Positions 14,259-20,668 of a stretch of DNA of 20,668 nt are shown piece by piece. Positions within the stretch are counted from its first letter, which is position 1. Each line of letters opens with the position of its first letter. The stretch spans positions 1 through 20,668 of the forward strand of contig JAQUPC010000026.1 in NCBI GenBank assembly GCA_028716765.1. Reading direction: 5' to 3'. The translations under genes and the position numbers were made by a program. The notes beneath the pieces were generated by a model. It was not told the DNA's origin. It saw only the letters and a list, made by a program, of their open reading frames with translations, and did not search any database. This DNA is from Alphaproteobacteria bacterium (lineage in GTDB: Bacteria > Pseudomonadota > Alphaproteobacteria > UBA9219).

Positions 14259-14858
14259 ATGCTGGCCCTGTCGCCCCTCGATCATTTGACGCAGCTTTTG
14301 GCGCGCATGCCCGGTCTGGGGCCGCGTTCGGCTCGGCGCGTGGTGCTGTACCTTCTGAAGCGCCGCGAAGCGTTGATGCTTCCGCTGGCGGAAGCGATGC
14401 ACGCGGCGGCCCATAACGTGAAAAGTTGCGCCGTGTGCGGCAATCTGGGCGGACTGGATCCGTGCGAAATTTGCCGCGACGATAAGCGTGATCGCACCCT
14501 GATTTGCGTGGTGGAAGACGTCGGCGATCTCTGGGCTCTGGAACGCAGCCGTGCGTTCCGGGGGCTTTATCACGTGCTGGGAGGCACGCTGTCGGCGCTG
14601 GAGGGCGTGCGGCCCGCTGACCTCCGTATCGAGGAGCTTCTGGCGCGTCTGGAAACGGGCGAGGTAAAAGAGGTTATTCTGGCCATGGGCGCCACCGTCG
14701 AGGGCCAGACCACGGCACATTATGTTACGGAGCGGCTGACGCCGTTTAATGTGACGGTATCCCGCCTTGCCCACGGCCTTCCCGTCGGCGGCGAACTGGA
14801 TTATCTGGACGACGGCACGCTGACGGCGGCGCTGCAGGCCCGGCGGGCCTTTAAGTAA
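14259..14858 (+). CDS. recR: Recombination mediator RecR
   Basis: RecR acts with RecO (and RecF) to load RecA on SSB-coated gaps. The 199-aa length is typical. It shows the helix-hairpin-helix [12 protein letters not shown] (16-27), a zinc finger with Cys57, Cys60, Cys69 and Cys72, and a Toprim domain from [14 protein letters not shown] (about 82) to about residue 175, ending with the conserved [23 protein letters not shown] eight bases before the ATG is a good ribosome-binding site. In most genomes it directly follows ybaB; here it follows the second family-3 binding protein by two bases, so its expression now depends on reading through the inserted cassette or on a promoter inside it. Confidence 0.97.
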   Translation: MLALSPLDHLTQLLARMPGLGPRSARRVVLYLLKRREALMLPLAEAMHAAAHNVKSCAVCGNLGGLDPCEICRDDKRDRTLICVVEDVGDLWALERSRAFRGLYHVLGGTLSALEGVRPADLRIEELLARLETGEVKEVILAMGATVEGQTTAHYVTERLTPFNVTVSRLAHGLPVGGELDYLDDGTLTAALQARRAFK

Positions 14859-15042
14859 CTTCGTAAACACATCGTTAAACCCGAAGGACGCCGCAATTGA
14901 TGCCGGACGGAAATTCATTTAGTCTTAACGTTCCTGTAAGAGGATAGGCGCGGCGAAGGACTTGGGTGGGCTGCTTTGGTGCCCGGAGGCTTCAGGAGCG
15001 TTTCCTTGAAATCAGTCCGTCAGGACGGGAGAAGGTCAAACG

Positions 15043-15330
15043 GTGAATATAGGTCTCGTGGTCAACGCTCGCGGCAAGCTGTGCCTTGTACATGACGAGC
15101 CTTTCGAGGCGACGCCGCTTTGGGTCGGGTACCACGTGGACCGCAAACAGCTCGAGATTATTTTCGATACCGGCGGCACTTTCCCCATCGAATGGGAGGC
15201 CACCGACGAAATGAACAGTTATTTGATGAAAATCGGCAAGATACTCATTATTCGCATGGAAAACAGAAAACCGGTCGAAGGCTACGACACAAGTTTCCTG
15301 CGTCTGGAAAAAGGCCGCGCAGTCGATTAA
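15043..15330 (+). CDS. Small unrecognised protein, 95 aa
   Basis: The family is not recognised. The frame opens with GTG at 15043, seven bases after GGAGAAGG (15028-15035), a strong ribosome-binding site that supports a real gene. The sequence reads as a compact alpha/beta protein: MNIGLVVNARGKLCLVHDE, a central TFPIEWEATDEMNSYL, and KILIIRMEN near the end. It has one cysteine, no signal peptide and no membrane segment. A 184-base gap separates it from recR, so it may have its own promoter, though I could not identify one confidently. It is followed after 19 bases by the 125-aa gene, with which it probably forms an operon convergent with the two secretion-type ATPase genes. Confidence 0.8.
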   Translation: MNIGLVVNARGKLCLVHDEPFEATPLWVGYHVDRKQLEIIFDTGGTFPIEWEATDEMNSYLMKIGKILIIRMENRKPVEGYDTSFLRLEKGRAVD

Positions 15331-15349
15331 TGCCTATTGAGGAGAGTCT

Positions 15350-15727
15350 ATGAGCGACGAAACGGATAACGAAGAAGACGGCGAGGAAAGAAAAAAGAAA
15401 GGCAAAGGCGAGCAGGAAGGCGCCGGCGCGGCCGGTCTATCCAAAACGATCCTGTCGCCCGCCATCGCCGAGTGCATGGCGCGTTTCGGCGTGCCGATGG
15501 AAAAGATCACCGAGATCCTGCGCACATGGACGCATCTGAAAGGCGCGGAACTGGCGCGCCATCTGGCCGATTTCGCGCGCGGCACGGCCCGGGCCTCGGC
15601 CCAGCTGCTGGTCCAGTTCGACGCCAAGGGCGGCTTTGCGCTGGTAACGGATTTCCTGTCGAAGCTTACCGGGCGTAATCCTGCGGCGCCGAAGGCCGCG
15701 CCGGACCAGACCCCTCACCCGCGCTAA
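15350..15727 (+). CDS. Small unrecognised protein, 125 aa
   Basis: The family is not recognised. GAGGAGAG (15339-15346) stands just before the ATG, so translation is well supported. The first 30 residues are extremely charged (acidic DETDNEEDGEE, then basic RKKKGKG) and likely disordered. The remainder is predominantly helical, with SPAIAECMARFGVPMEKITEIL and HLADFARGTARASAQLLVQF, and ends in a Pro/Ala-rich tail. The helical part could be a protein-interaction domain. It ends seven bases from the 3' end of the convergent secretion-type ATPase gene, leaving no room for a terminator between them. Partnership with the ATPases is possible but rests only on proximity. Confidence 0.8.
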   Translation: MSDETDNEEDGEERKKKGKGEQEGAGAAGLSKTILSPAIAECMARFGVPMEKITEILRTWTHLKGAELARHLADFARGTARASAQLLVQFDAKGGFALVTDFLSKLTGRNPAAPKAAPDQTPHPR

Positions 15728-15734
15728 CGGAAGT

Positions 15735-16727
15735 TTAACCGCCGCGCCCGGGGCCTGCCGCCGGTCCGCCGTGGACGGCGTTCATGCGGGCGATCTGCTT
15801 GTCGATGTAGGAATTGATCATGCCGACCCGGTTTTCGCGGATAAGCGCGCGCACGGGATCGCCGTTGTTGTTCTCTTCCGTCATGACGTAACGCAAAAAC
15901 GGGCCCGTGACGCCGAGTGTCTGGTGCATCGCCGCCGTCAAGCCTTGCGCCAGAATATAGTTGGCGGCGTTCCCCATGCTTTGCTCGGCAAGATGCATAA
16001 GGCCCATAAGGCTTTCCTCGATCGATCCGGCGTGGATGGTCGTGATCACAAGATGCCCCGTGGTCGCGGCGCGCAAAATCTGTTCGGCCGCGCGCGGCGA
16101 GCGCATTTCGCCCACCAGAAGGTAACGCGGGGTCCATCGCAGCGCGCGCTTAAGCGGCGTCGACCAGTCCTCGTCTTTGTCCACCTGCACCTGATAGCAA
16201 TAGCCGTATTCGCCGGCAGGGCCGTCCAGGGCGTATTCGACCGGGTCTTCGATCGTGATGCCTACGCCGCCGAAATTCTTCAGGTAGTCCGCCAGAAGAG
16301 CGAAAGAGGACGTCGTTTTGCCGTGGCCGGTCGCGCCGGAGATGACGATCAGCCCGTCGCGTTTTCCGAGGCGTCGCAGATGCGTGCAAATATGCGGCGC
16401 GAAAGACAATTCCTCGAGCGTGGGCACGCGCGGGCTGATGCGCCGCAGGATGACCCATTCCTGCGTGTTCGCCAGCCTCTGGTAGGAAAGGCGGAAACGC
16501 ATGCCGTCATATTCGTACGCCGAATCGGGATCCTCGATCTGGCCGCGCAATTCGCTGGCGATGATCTCGATTTCCGGACGGTAAATATCCGGCAAGACGC
16601 GCGTCCAGTTGTTGGTGTAGTCGCGGGCAATCGAACGGTAGCGCGCCATGCCTGCTTCGTCGATCCGGACATAAAGGTCCATGAACGAAAGATCGCGAAG
16701 GCGTTTTCCGGGATGCGCTATGTCCAT
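15735..16727 (-). CDS. PilT/DotB-type secretion ATPase, canonical copy
   Basis: This is a hexameric type II/IV secretion-system ATPase of the PilT/DotB/TraJ branch, which powers pilus or conjugation-like machines at the inner membrane. The chosen ATG at 16727 lies eight bases after GGAGG (16740-16736), giving 330 aa; a TTG at 16733 is too close to the site. After an N-terminal PAS-like region (1-105) come Walker A GATGHGKTT (131-139), the Asp box TIEDPVEY (158-165), Walker B LLVGEMR (203-209) and the His box TTGHLVITTIHAGS (222-235) with His232. The Gly/Pro-rich tail is short. It is the last gene of the pyrC-ATPase-ATPase strand, eight bases after its paralogue. No pilin, platform or outer-membrane partner is visible in the window, so the machine it serves is unknown. 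Confidence 0.9.
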   Translation of the reverse strand: MDIAHPGKRLRDLSFMDLYVRIDEAGMARYRSIARDYTNNWTRVLPDIYRPEIEIIASELRGQIEDPDSAYEYDGMRFRLSYQRLANTQEWVILRRISPRVPTLEELSFAPHICTHLRRLGKRDGLIVISGATGHGKTTSSFALLADYLKNFGGVGITIEDPVEYALDGPAGEYGYCYQVQVDKDEDWSTPLKRALRWTPRYLLVGEMRSPRAAEQILRAATTGHLVITTIHAGSIEESLMGLMHLAEQSMGNAANYILAQGLTAAMHQTLGVTGPFLRYVMTEENNNGDPVRALIRENRVGMINSYIDKQIARMNAVHGGPAAGPGRGG

Positions 16728-16741
16728 TGACAAAGCCTCCG

Positions 16742-17767
16742 TTACGATTTCCGGGGCAAAGGCGGCAGCGGCGGCAGGGAGCCCGGCGCGAGGGGAGGCA
16801 TTTTGCCGATCGGCGGCAACGCCTGGGGCTGGTTGCTAAGCCGTGCGGCGATACGGTCGATGTACGTCGATATCATGGTGACCTTGTTCTCGCGTATCAG
16901 GGTGCGGATGGGGTCGCCCGGGGCGTTTTCTTCCGTGAAAAGGTAGCGAATGAACGGCCCGTCCTCCTTCATGCTCTGGAAGGCCAGGGCGGTCATGCCT
17001 TGGGCCAGAATGGTGTTGGAGCTCGATCCCATGACCTTTTCGCCGAGAAACAAAACCTCCGTTAACGCGTCTTCGGGCGTTCCGGCGTCTACGGTGGTGA
17101 TGACGGTATGGCCTGTCGTCGAGGCGCGAAGGAGAATTTCGGCGACCTTGGGGGTCCGGAACTCGCCGGCGAAAATGTAATCCGGCGCCCAGCTTAAGGC
17201 CCGCTTGAGGCAAACGGCCCAATCGTCGTCCGATTCAGGCTCGATCTGGAAACAATGGCCTTTTTCGCCATGACGTCCTTGCAGGTTGTATTCGATCGGA
17301 TCTTCGATCGCGACGGCCGTGCCGCCGTAGCTGGTGAGAAAATCGACAAGAAGGGCAACGGCCGTCGTCGTTTTGCCCTGACCCGAGGCGCCGGCGATGA
17401 GGATCAGGCCGGCGCGCTGCCCGAGTCCGTGGAGGTGATCGCTTATGTGTTTTGCGAAGCCGAGTTTGTCCAAAGCGGGCACCGAGGTGTTGATGCGCCG
17501 GGCGCAAACCCAGTTTGTTCCGTCCGCCATCGTTTCTCGCGACAGGCGGCAGCGGACGCCTTCGAATTCCAACACGCATTCCGGATCGCCCTCCTTCATG
17601 GCGGTGATCGCGGCGCCAAGGCGCTGAACGGCCGGGCGATGTTCGTCCGGCACCGGCAGGTTGGGCTGGCTTTGGCCTTGTTCTATGGACCGGAACACGG
17701 GCGCATCGGCCGAATCGGGACGGAAATAAAGATAGATAAACGGAAAATCAGCGAGTGTTGCCGCCAT
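16742..17767 (-). CDS. PilT/DotB-type secretion ATPase, divergent copy
   Basis: This is a 341-aa paralogue of the neighbouring ATPase, with the same domain order: an N-terminal region (1-100), Walker A GASGQGKT (126-133), Asp box AIEDPIEY (153-160), Walker B-like IFAGEFR (198-204) and the TTGHTVITTVDAGT segment (217-230). In that last motif the His typical of the family is replaced by Asp227, while the other copy keeps TTIHA. It also has a Pro-rich tail (PPLAPGSLPPLPPLP) absent from the partner. The ATG follows an AGAGAGGAG purine run and starts ten bases after the pyrC stop. The pair may form a mixed hexamer or drive opposite actions of one machine, by analogy with PilB and PilT, but that is inference. 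Confidence 0.9.
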   Translation of the reverse strand: MAATLADFPFIYLYFRPDSADAPVFRSIEQGQSQPNLPVPDEHRPAVQRLGAAITAMKEGDPECVLEFEGVRCRLSRETMADGTNWVCARRINTSVPALDKLGFAKHISDHLHGLGQRAGLILIAGASGQGKTTTAVALLVDFLTSYGGTAVAIEDPIEYNLQGRHGEKGHCFQIEPESDDDWAVCLKRALSWAPDYIFAGEFRTPKVAEILLRASTTGHTVITTVDAGTPEDALTEVLFLGEKVMGSSSNTILAQGMTALAFQSMKEDGPFIRYLFTEENAPGDPIRTLIRENKVTMISTYIDRIAARLSNQPQALPPIGKMPPLAPGSLPPLPPLPRKS

Positions 17768-17777
17768 GGCTCCTCTC

Positions 17778-18869
17778 TTATGATTGGGGTTCGTTTTTTA
17801 CGCGCCAGTAAAGCGGCGCGTCGTCCTGAAACGGTATAATCTCTGCCCCCTCGCTTGTTAAGATCGACTTAAGATCACCAACGGCCTGAACGCTCTTTTC
17901 CAGCTGGAGCGAAGCCGTTTCGGCGGGGAGATTATAGAAAGACGGGCCGTTCAGGCTGGCAAAGGCGGCCAGACGGTCAAGCGCTTCGGCATCGTCGAAA
18001 ACCTGGGCGTAAATCGCTAACGCATTGATATGCGTAAAACATCCGGAGGCGCCTTTGGCGCTTTCCTTTGCGGCGCGCGGATGCGGGGCCGAATCGGTTC
18101 CGGCGAAAAATACCGGCGCCCCTGAAGTTGCGGCAGCGATGAGCGCTTGCCGGTCGGATTCCTGTTTGGCGATGGGCATGCAGTAGAAATGAGGGCGCAA
18201 ACCGCCGAGAAGCACGTCGTTGCGGGTGATTCGCAAATGATGCGCCGTAATGCCGCCAGCCAGCGTCCCGGTTTCTTTTTCGCTCAATACGTAATCGACG
18301 GCCTGACGGCATGTGAGATGCTCGAACACGATTTTCAGCGCCGGAAAGTCCCGGCGCAGCGGGATCAGGACGCGGTCGATGAATACGGCTTCGCGGTCGA
18401 AAATATCCACGCCGGGATCACCGGTTTCACCGTGTATCGACAGGACCATGCCGAGCTGCTGCATCCGCTCCAGTGCGGGATAAACATGACGGATGTCCGT
18501 CACGCCGAAGTCCGAATTGGTCGTGGCGTTGGCCGGATAAAGCTTGGCTAACGTCAAAACGCCTTCTTCGAATCCGCGCGTCAGATCGCCGGGATCGATG
18601 TGGTCCGTCAAATAAAGCGCCATAATCGGCGTAAAGCCCGTTTTCTCCGGAAGGGCCGAAAGAATCTCGTCCCGGTAGGCTTTTGCCAGCGCCGCCGTGG
18701 TCACGGGAGGCAACAGGTTTGGCATGGCCACCGCCCGGCCGAACTGGGCCGCGGTATGCGGCAAAACGGCGCGCAACACGGCTCCGCTGCGCAGATGAGC
18801 GTGGCCGTCGAAGGGTTTGGGGATGGAAAAGAGGGACACGGGAAGCGCGGGATACGGGATTAAGTTCAA
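17778..18869 (-). CDS. pyrC: Dihydroorotase, class II (E. coli type)
   Basis: PyrC closes carbamoyl-aspartate to dihydroorotate in pyrimidine synthesis. The zinc-site residues are all present: His23 and His25 in DGHAHLR, the carboxylated Lys109 in LAKLYPANATTNS, His146 in SIHGE, His184 in FEHLTC and Asp259 in GTDSAPH. This is the homodimeric E. coli-like class rather than the larger class I form. The most upstream possible start is TTG at 18869, since an in-frame stop lies nine bases before it. There is no good ribosome-binding site, and a GTG at 18839 would remove ten residues, so the N-terminus is uncertain. It is divergent from hisS across a palindrome and leads an operon with two secretion-type ATPases, an unusual partnership. 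Confidence 0.95.
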   Translation of the reverse strand: MNLIPYPALPVSLFSIPKPFDGHAHLRSGAVLRAVLPHTAAQFGRAVAMPNLLPPVTTAALAKAYRDEILSALPEKTGFTPIMALYLTDHIDPGDLTRGFEEGVLTLAKLYPANATTNSDFGVTDIRHVYPALERMQQLGMVLSIHGETGDPGVDIFDREAVFIDRVLIPLRRDFPALKIVFEHLTCRQAVDYVLSEKETGTLAGGITAHHLRITRNDVLLGGLRPHFYCMPIAKQESDRQALIAAATSGAPVFFAGTDSAPHPRAAKESAKGASGCFTHINALAIYAQVFDDAEALDRLAAFASLNGPSFYNLPAETASLQLEKSVQAVGDLKSILTSEGAEIIPFQDDAPLYWRVKNEPQS

Positions 18870-18897
18870 AAAAGACTAACACAAGAACTCTTTCCAA

Positions 18898-18914
18898 AAA
18901 AGGCCGGGCCTTTT
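18898..18914. promoter_or_regulatory. Perfect 17-bp palindrome between pyrC and hisS
   Basis: AAAAGGCC and GGCCTTTT flank a single G at 18906. As RNA it would form a short GC stem with a T-run in either direction, as a bidirectional terminator would. However, it lies between two divergent gene starts, 29 bases upstream of pyrC and 43 upstream of hisS. An operator for one or both genes is therefore more likely. Confidence 0.4.
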
Positions 18915-18957
18915 AGGCTGTCATTTATTAGTTCCGAACCCCTTGCCCCGTATACCC

Positions 18958-20307
18958 ATGATCAGCCCCCGCACCGTACCCGGAACCCTTGAACTTTTGC
19001 CCCGCGAGCAAATGGTGTTCCAGCATATGCTGGACGTTATCCGCCGGGGCTACGAGCGTTTCGGGTTCGTGCCCGTCGAGACGCCCGTTTTCGAGCCGAA
19101 GGATGTGCTGCTGACCAAGTCCGGCGGCGAAACGGAAAAGCAGGTTTATTTCGTGCAGTCCACCGGCGCGCTCCAGCAGGGGCACGAACCCGACCTCGCG
19201 CTGCGTTTCGATTTGACCGTGCCGCTGGCGCGTTACGTCGCGGAGCACGAGCGCGAACTGGCTTTTCCGTTCCGGCGTTATCAAATTCAGCGCGTCTACC
19301 GCGGCGAACGCGCCCAGCGCGGCCGGTTCCGCGAATTCTACCAGTGCGACATCGATGTGATCGGCAAGGACAGGCTCGATGCCGCCTATGACGCCGAACT
19401 TCCCGCCATCATCGTTCAGATCTTTACGGAACTCGGCCTGCCGGACTTCACCATACACTTCAGCAACCGCAAGGTTTTGCTGGGCCTCCTTTTGGGCGAA
19501 GGCATCGAGGACGCCGAAAAACAGAAACTAACGCTTCGCGAGATCGACAAGCTTGAAAAAATCGGCGCCAGCAAAGTGTATACGAGCCTCGTTGACCTTG
19601 GCCTCGGCGGCGCGCTGGCGGACCGGCTGCTGCATCTGGTCGCCCTCAAAGGCAGCAAGGCGGACATGATCGCGGCGCTCGGCGAGCAGAAGAACGGACA
19701 TCCCGTCTTTAAAGAAGGTCTGGCCGAACTGGAACAGATGGCCGCTTCGCTTAAGGCGCTTGGCGTGCCGGAGGAAAGGACTTGTCTCAATCTTGCCATT
19801 GCGCGCGGGCTCGATTATTACACCGGCACGGTTTACGAGACGCTGATCGACGCTCACCCGGAATTTGGCAGCGTATGTTCCGGCGGCCGCTACGAAAATC
19901 TTGCAAGCTTTTACACGAAATCGCGCTTGCCGGGCGTCGGCCTTTCCATCGGCGCGACGCGCCTGTTCGATCAATTGCGCGCCTCTGACTTGTTGCCGAA
20001 GAACAAGACGCCGCCGACGGTGCAGATTCTTATAACCCAAATCGAGCCGGAGCGCCGCGGCGATTATCTGGCTCTCGGGGCCGAATTGCGCCGCGCCGGG
20101 TTCCGCGTCGAGAATTATCTGGAGCCCGCCAGGCTCGACAAGCAGCTTAAATACGCGGACAAATCCGGCGTGCCGCTGGCGCTTCTTTTCGGCACGAACG
20201 AAATGGCCCGCGGGACCGTTCTCGTCAAAGACATGGCTCGCAAGGAGCAACATGAAGTGCCGCGCACGGAATTGACCGCACGCCTGCACGACTTGTTGAC
20301 GCCTTAA
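18958..20307 (+). CDS. hisS: Histidyl-tRNA synthetase
   Basis: HisS charges tRNA-His in the cytoplasm. From the ATG at 18958 the protein has 449 aa; a TTG at 18943 would add MPRIP, and neither start has a clear Shine-Dalgarno. Class II motifs are clear: RFDLTVPLARYVA after motif 1, motif 2 RRYQIQRVYRGERAQRGRFREFYQCDIDVIG, the histidine-specific RGLDYYTGTVYE, GGRYENLA, and motif 3 GVGLSIGATRL. The anticodon-binding domain occupies about the last 95 residues (VQILITQIEPERRGDYLALG to the end). It is followed after 17 bases by the partial gene at 20325. Its position here, rather than between ispG and prfA, is a rearrangement relative to the order I recall for several alphaproteobacteria. Confidence 0.97.
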   Translation: MISPRTVPGTLELLPREQMVFQHMLDVIRRGYERFGFVPVETPVFEPKDVLLTKSGGETEKQVYFVQSTGALQQGHEPDLALRFDLTVPLARYVAEHERELAFPFRRYQIQRVYRGERAQRGRFREFYQCDIDVIGKDRLDAAYDAELPAIIVQIFTELGLPDFTIHFSNRKVLLGLLLGEGIEDAEKQKLTLREIDKLEKIGASKVYTSLVDLGLGGALADRLLHLVALKGSKADMIAALGEQKNGHPVFKEGLAELEQMAASLKALGVPEERTCLNLAIARGLDYYTGTVYETLIDAHPEFGSVCSGGRYENLASFYTKSRLPGVGLSIGATRLFDQLRASDLLPKNKTPPTVQILITQIEPERRGDYLALGAELRRAGFRVENYLEPARLDKQLKYADKSGVPLALLFGTNEMARGTVLVKDMARKEQHEVPRTELTARLHDLLTP

Positions 20308-20324
20308 GAGCGGAGGATCCGGCG

Positions 20325-20668
20325 TTGTCCAAGCCCACGCGCCCGATGCCCCGTTACGTGCCGCGCTCAGGATCGCGCCCGCGTCCGAAGCCTCCTGCAA
20401 AATACAAGCCCTACAAGATGCGCGTGCCGCAGGTTCTGTGGCTGGTGCCGCTTGCGATGCTGCTCGGGTTTGGGGCCGTGCTGGCGTTTTTTGCGGCCGA
20501 AGAACTCAAAACTTCGAAACTTCAGGCGGCTTATCTTTCCACGGTCGCCCGCGAAATTCGTTTTGAGCCCGGCAAGGGCCCCAATCCGGCCTGGCGCGTT
20601 CCCGTCGCCGGACCCTACAACCAGAGGCTCGGCTACAGCTATCTTCCCGATTTTATCAAGGCCCTGGG
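20325..20668 (+). CDS. Membrane-anchored protein of unknown function, 3' end outside window
   Basis: The frame is open from TTG at 20325 to the window edge (114 complete codons). GGAGGA (20312-20317) lies seven bases upstream, so the TTG start is well supported; an ATG at 20346 has no such site. The protein begins with a basic, Pro/Arg-rich cytoplasmic stretch (MSKPTRPMPRYVPRSGSRPR, then KPPAKYKPYKMRV). One transmembrane helix follows (about 36-56, QVLWLVPLAMLLGFGAVLAF), then an extracytoplasmic part with GPYNQRLGYSYLPDF. The layout would suit a membrane-anchored cell-wall enzyme such as a glycosyltransferase-51 or penicillin-binding protein. No catalytic motif is inside the window, so that is only a guess. 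It is probably co-transcribed with hisS. Confidence 0.75.
   Translation, partial: MSKPTRPMPRYVPRSGSRPRPKPPAKYKPYKMRVPQVLWLVPLAMLLGFGAVLAFFAAEELKTSKLQAAYLSTVAREIRFEPGKGPNPAWRVPVAGPYNQRLGYSYLPDFIKAL

Noticed and set aside
18898..18914. Intrinsic terminator between pyrC and hisS
   Set aside because: The hairpin and T-run shape is there, but both flanking genes start, rather than end, at this gap. It is listed as a possible operator instead.

Overview
The window looks like a chromosomal segment of a moderately GC-rich alphaproteobacterium. Hand counts on three 60-base lines gave 57% and 67% for ordinary genes and 42% for one atypical gene. The lineage is inferred from the rodZ-like/ispG/prfA/prmC and dnaX/ybaB/recR gene sets and from the protein sequences; genus cannot be told. 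Most genes are housekeeping, densely packed and translationally coupled.

Layout. (1) 1-1197: a tRNA-Ala(GGC), several palindromes and an unrecognised 275-aa protein on the minus strand. (2) 1198-1806: a PEBP/YbhB-like protein with two plausible starts, followed by a composite palindromic repeat block at 1855-1990. (3) 2019-6308, minus strand: rodZ-like gene, ispG, prfA, prmC (cell shape, isoprenoid synthesis, translation termination). (4) 6506-6605: the SRP RNA gene (ffs). (5) 6706-14858, plus strand: dnaX and ybaB, then a six-gene cassette, then recR. The cassette holds a family-3 solute-binding protein, a sugar-type ABC ATPase, a sugar-type permease, a ribose-type binding protein, a 2-hydroxyacid dehydrogenase-like protein and a second copy of the family-3 binding protein. 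(6) 15043-15727: two small unrecognised genes. (7) 15735-18869, minus strand: pyrC followed by two adjacent, diverged PilT/DotB-type secretion ATPases. (8) 18958-20668: hisS and the start of an unidentified membrane-anchored protein cut by the window edge.

How the genes fit together. The dnaX-ybaB-recR trio (replication clamp loading, nucleoid binding, recombinational repair) is usually contiguous in bacteria. Here it is split by about 5.4 kb of transport and metabolic genes that run in the same direction with tiny gaps, so they probably share one transcript. The cassette core is a complete sugar-class ABC importer (ATPase, permease, binding protein). The two related family-3 binding proteins at its ends have no matching permease and lie as direct repeats. 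The dehydrogenase is visibly AT-richer and lacks the usual catalytic arginine.

Outside the genes, the most striking signal is a set of heptanucleotide tandem repeats, each about four units (28 bp) long. They occur inside prmC, inside dnaX and twice in opposite orientation between ffs and dnaX. The two secretion ATPases in a pyrC operon, one with Asp in place of the conserved His-box histidine, are the other notable oddity. I saw no CRISPR array, transposase, integrase or recognisable prophage gene.
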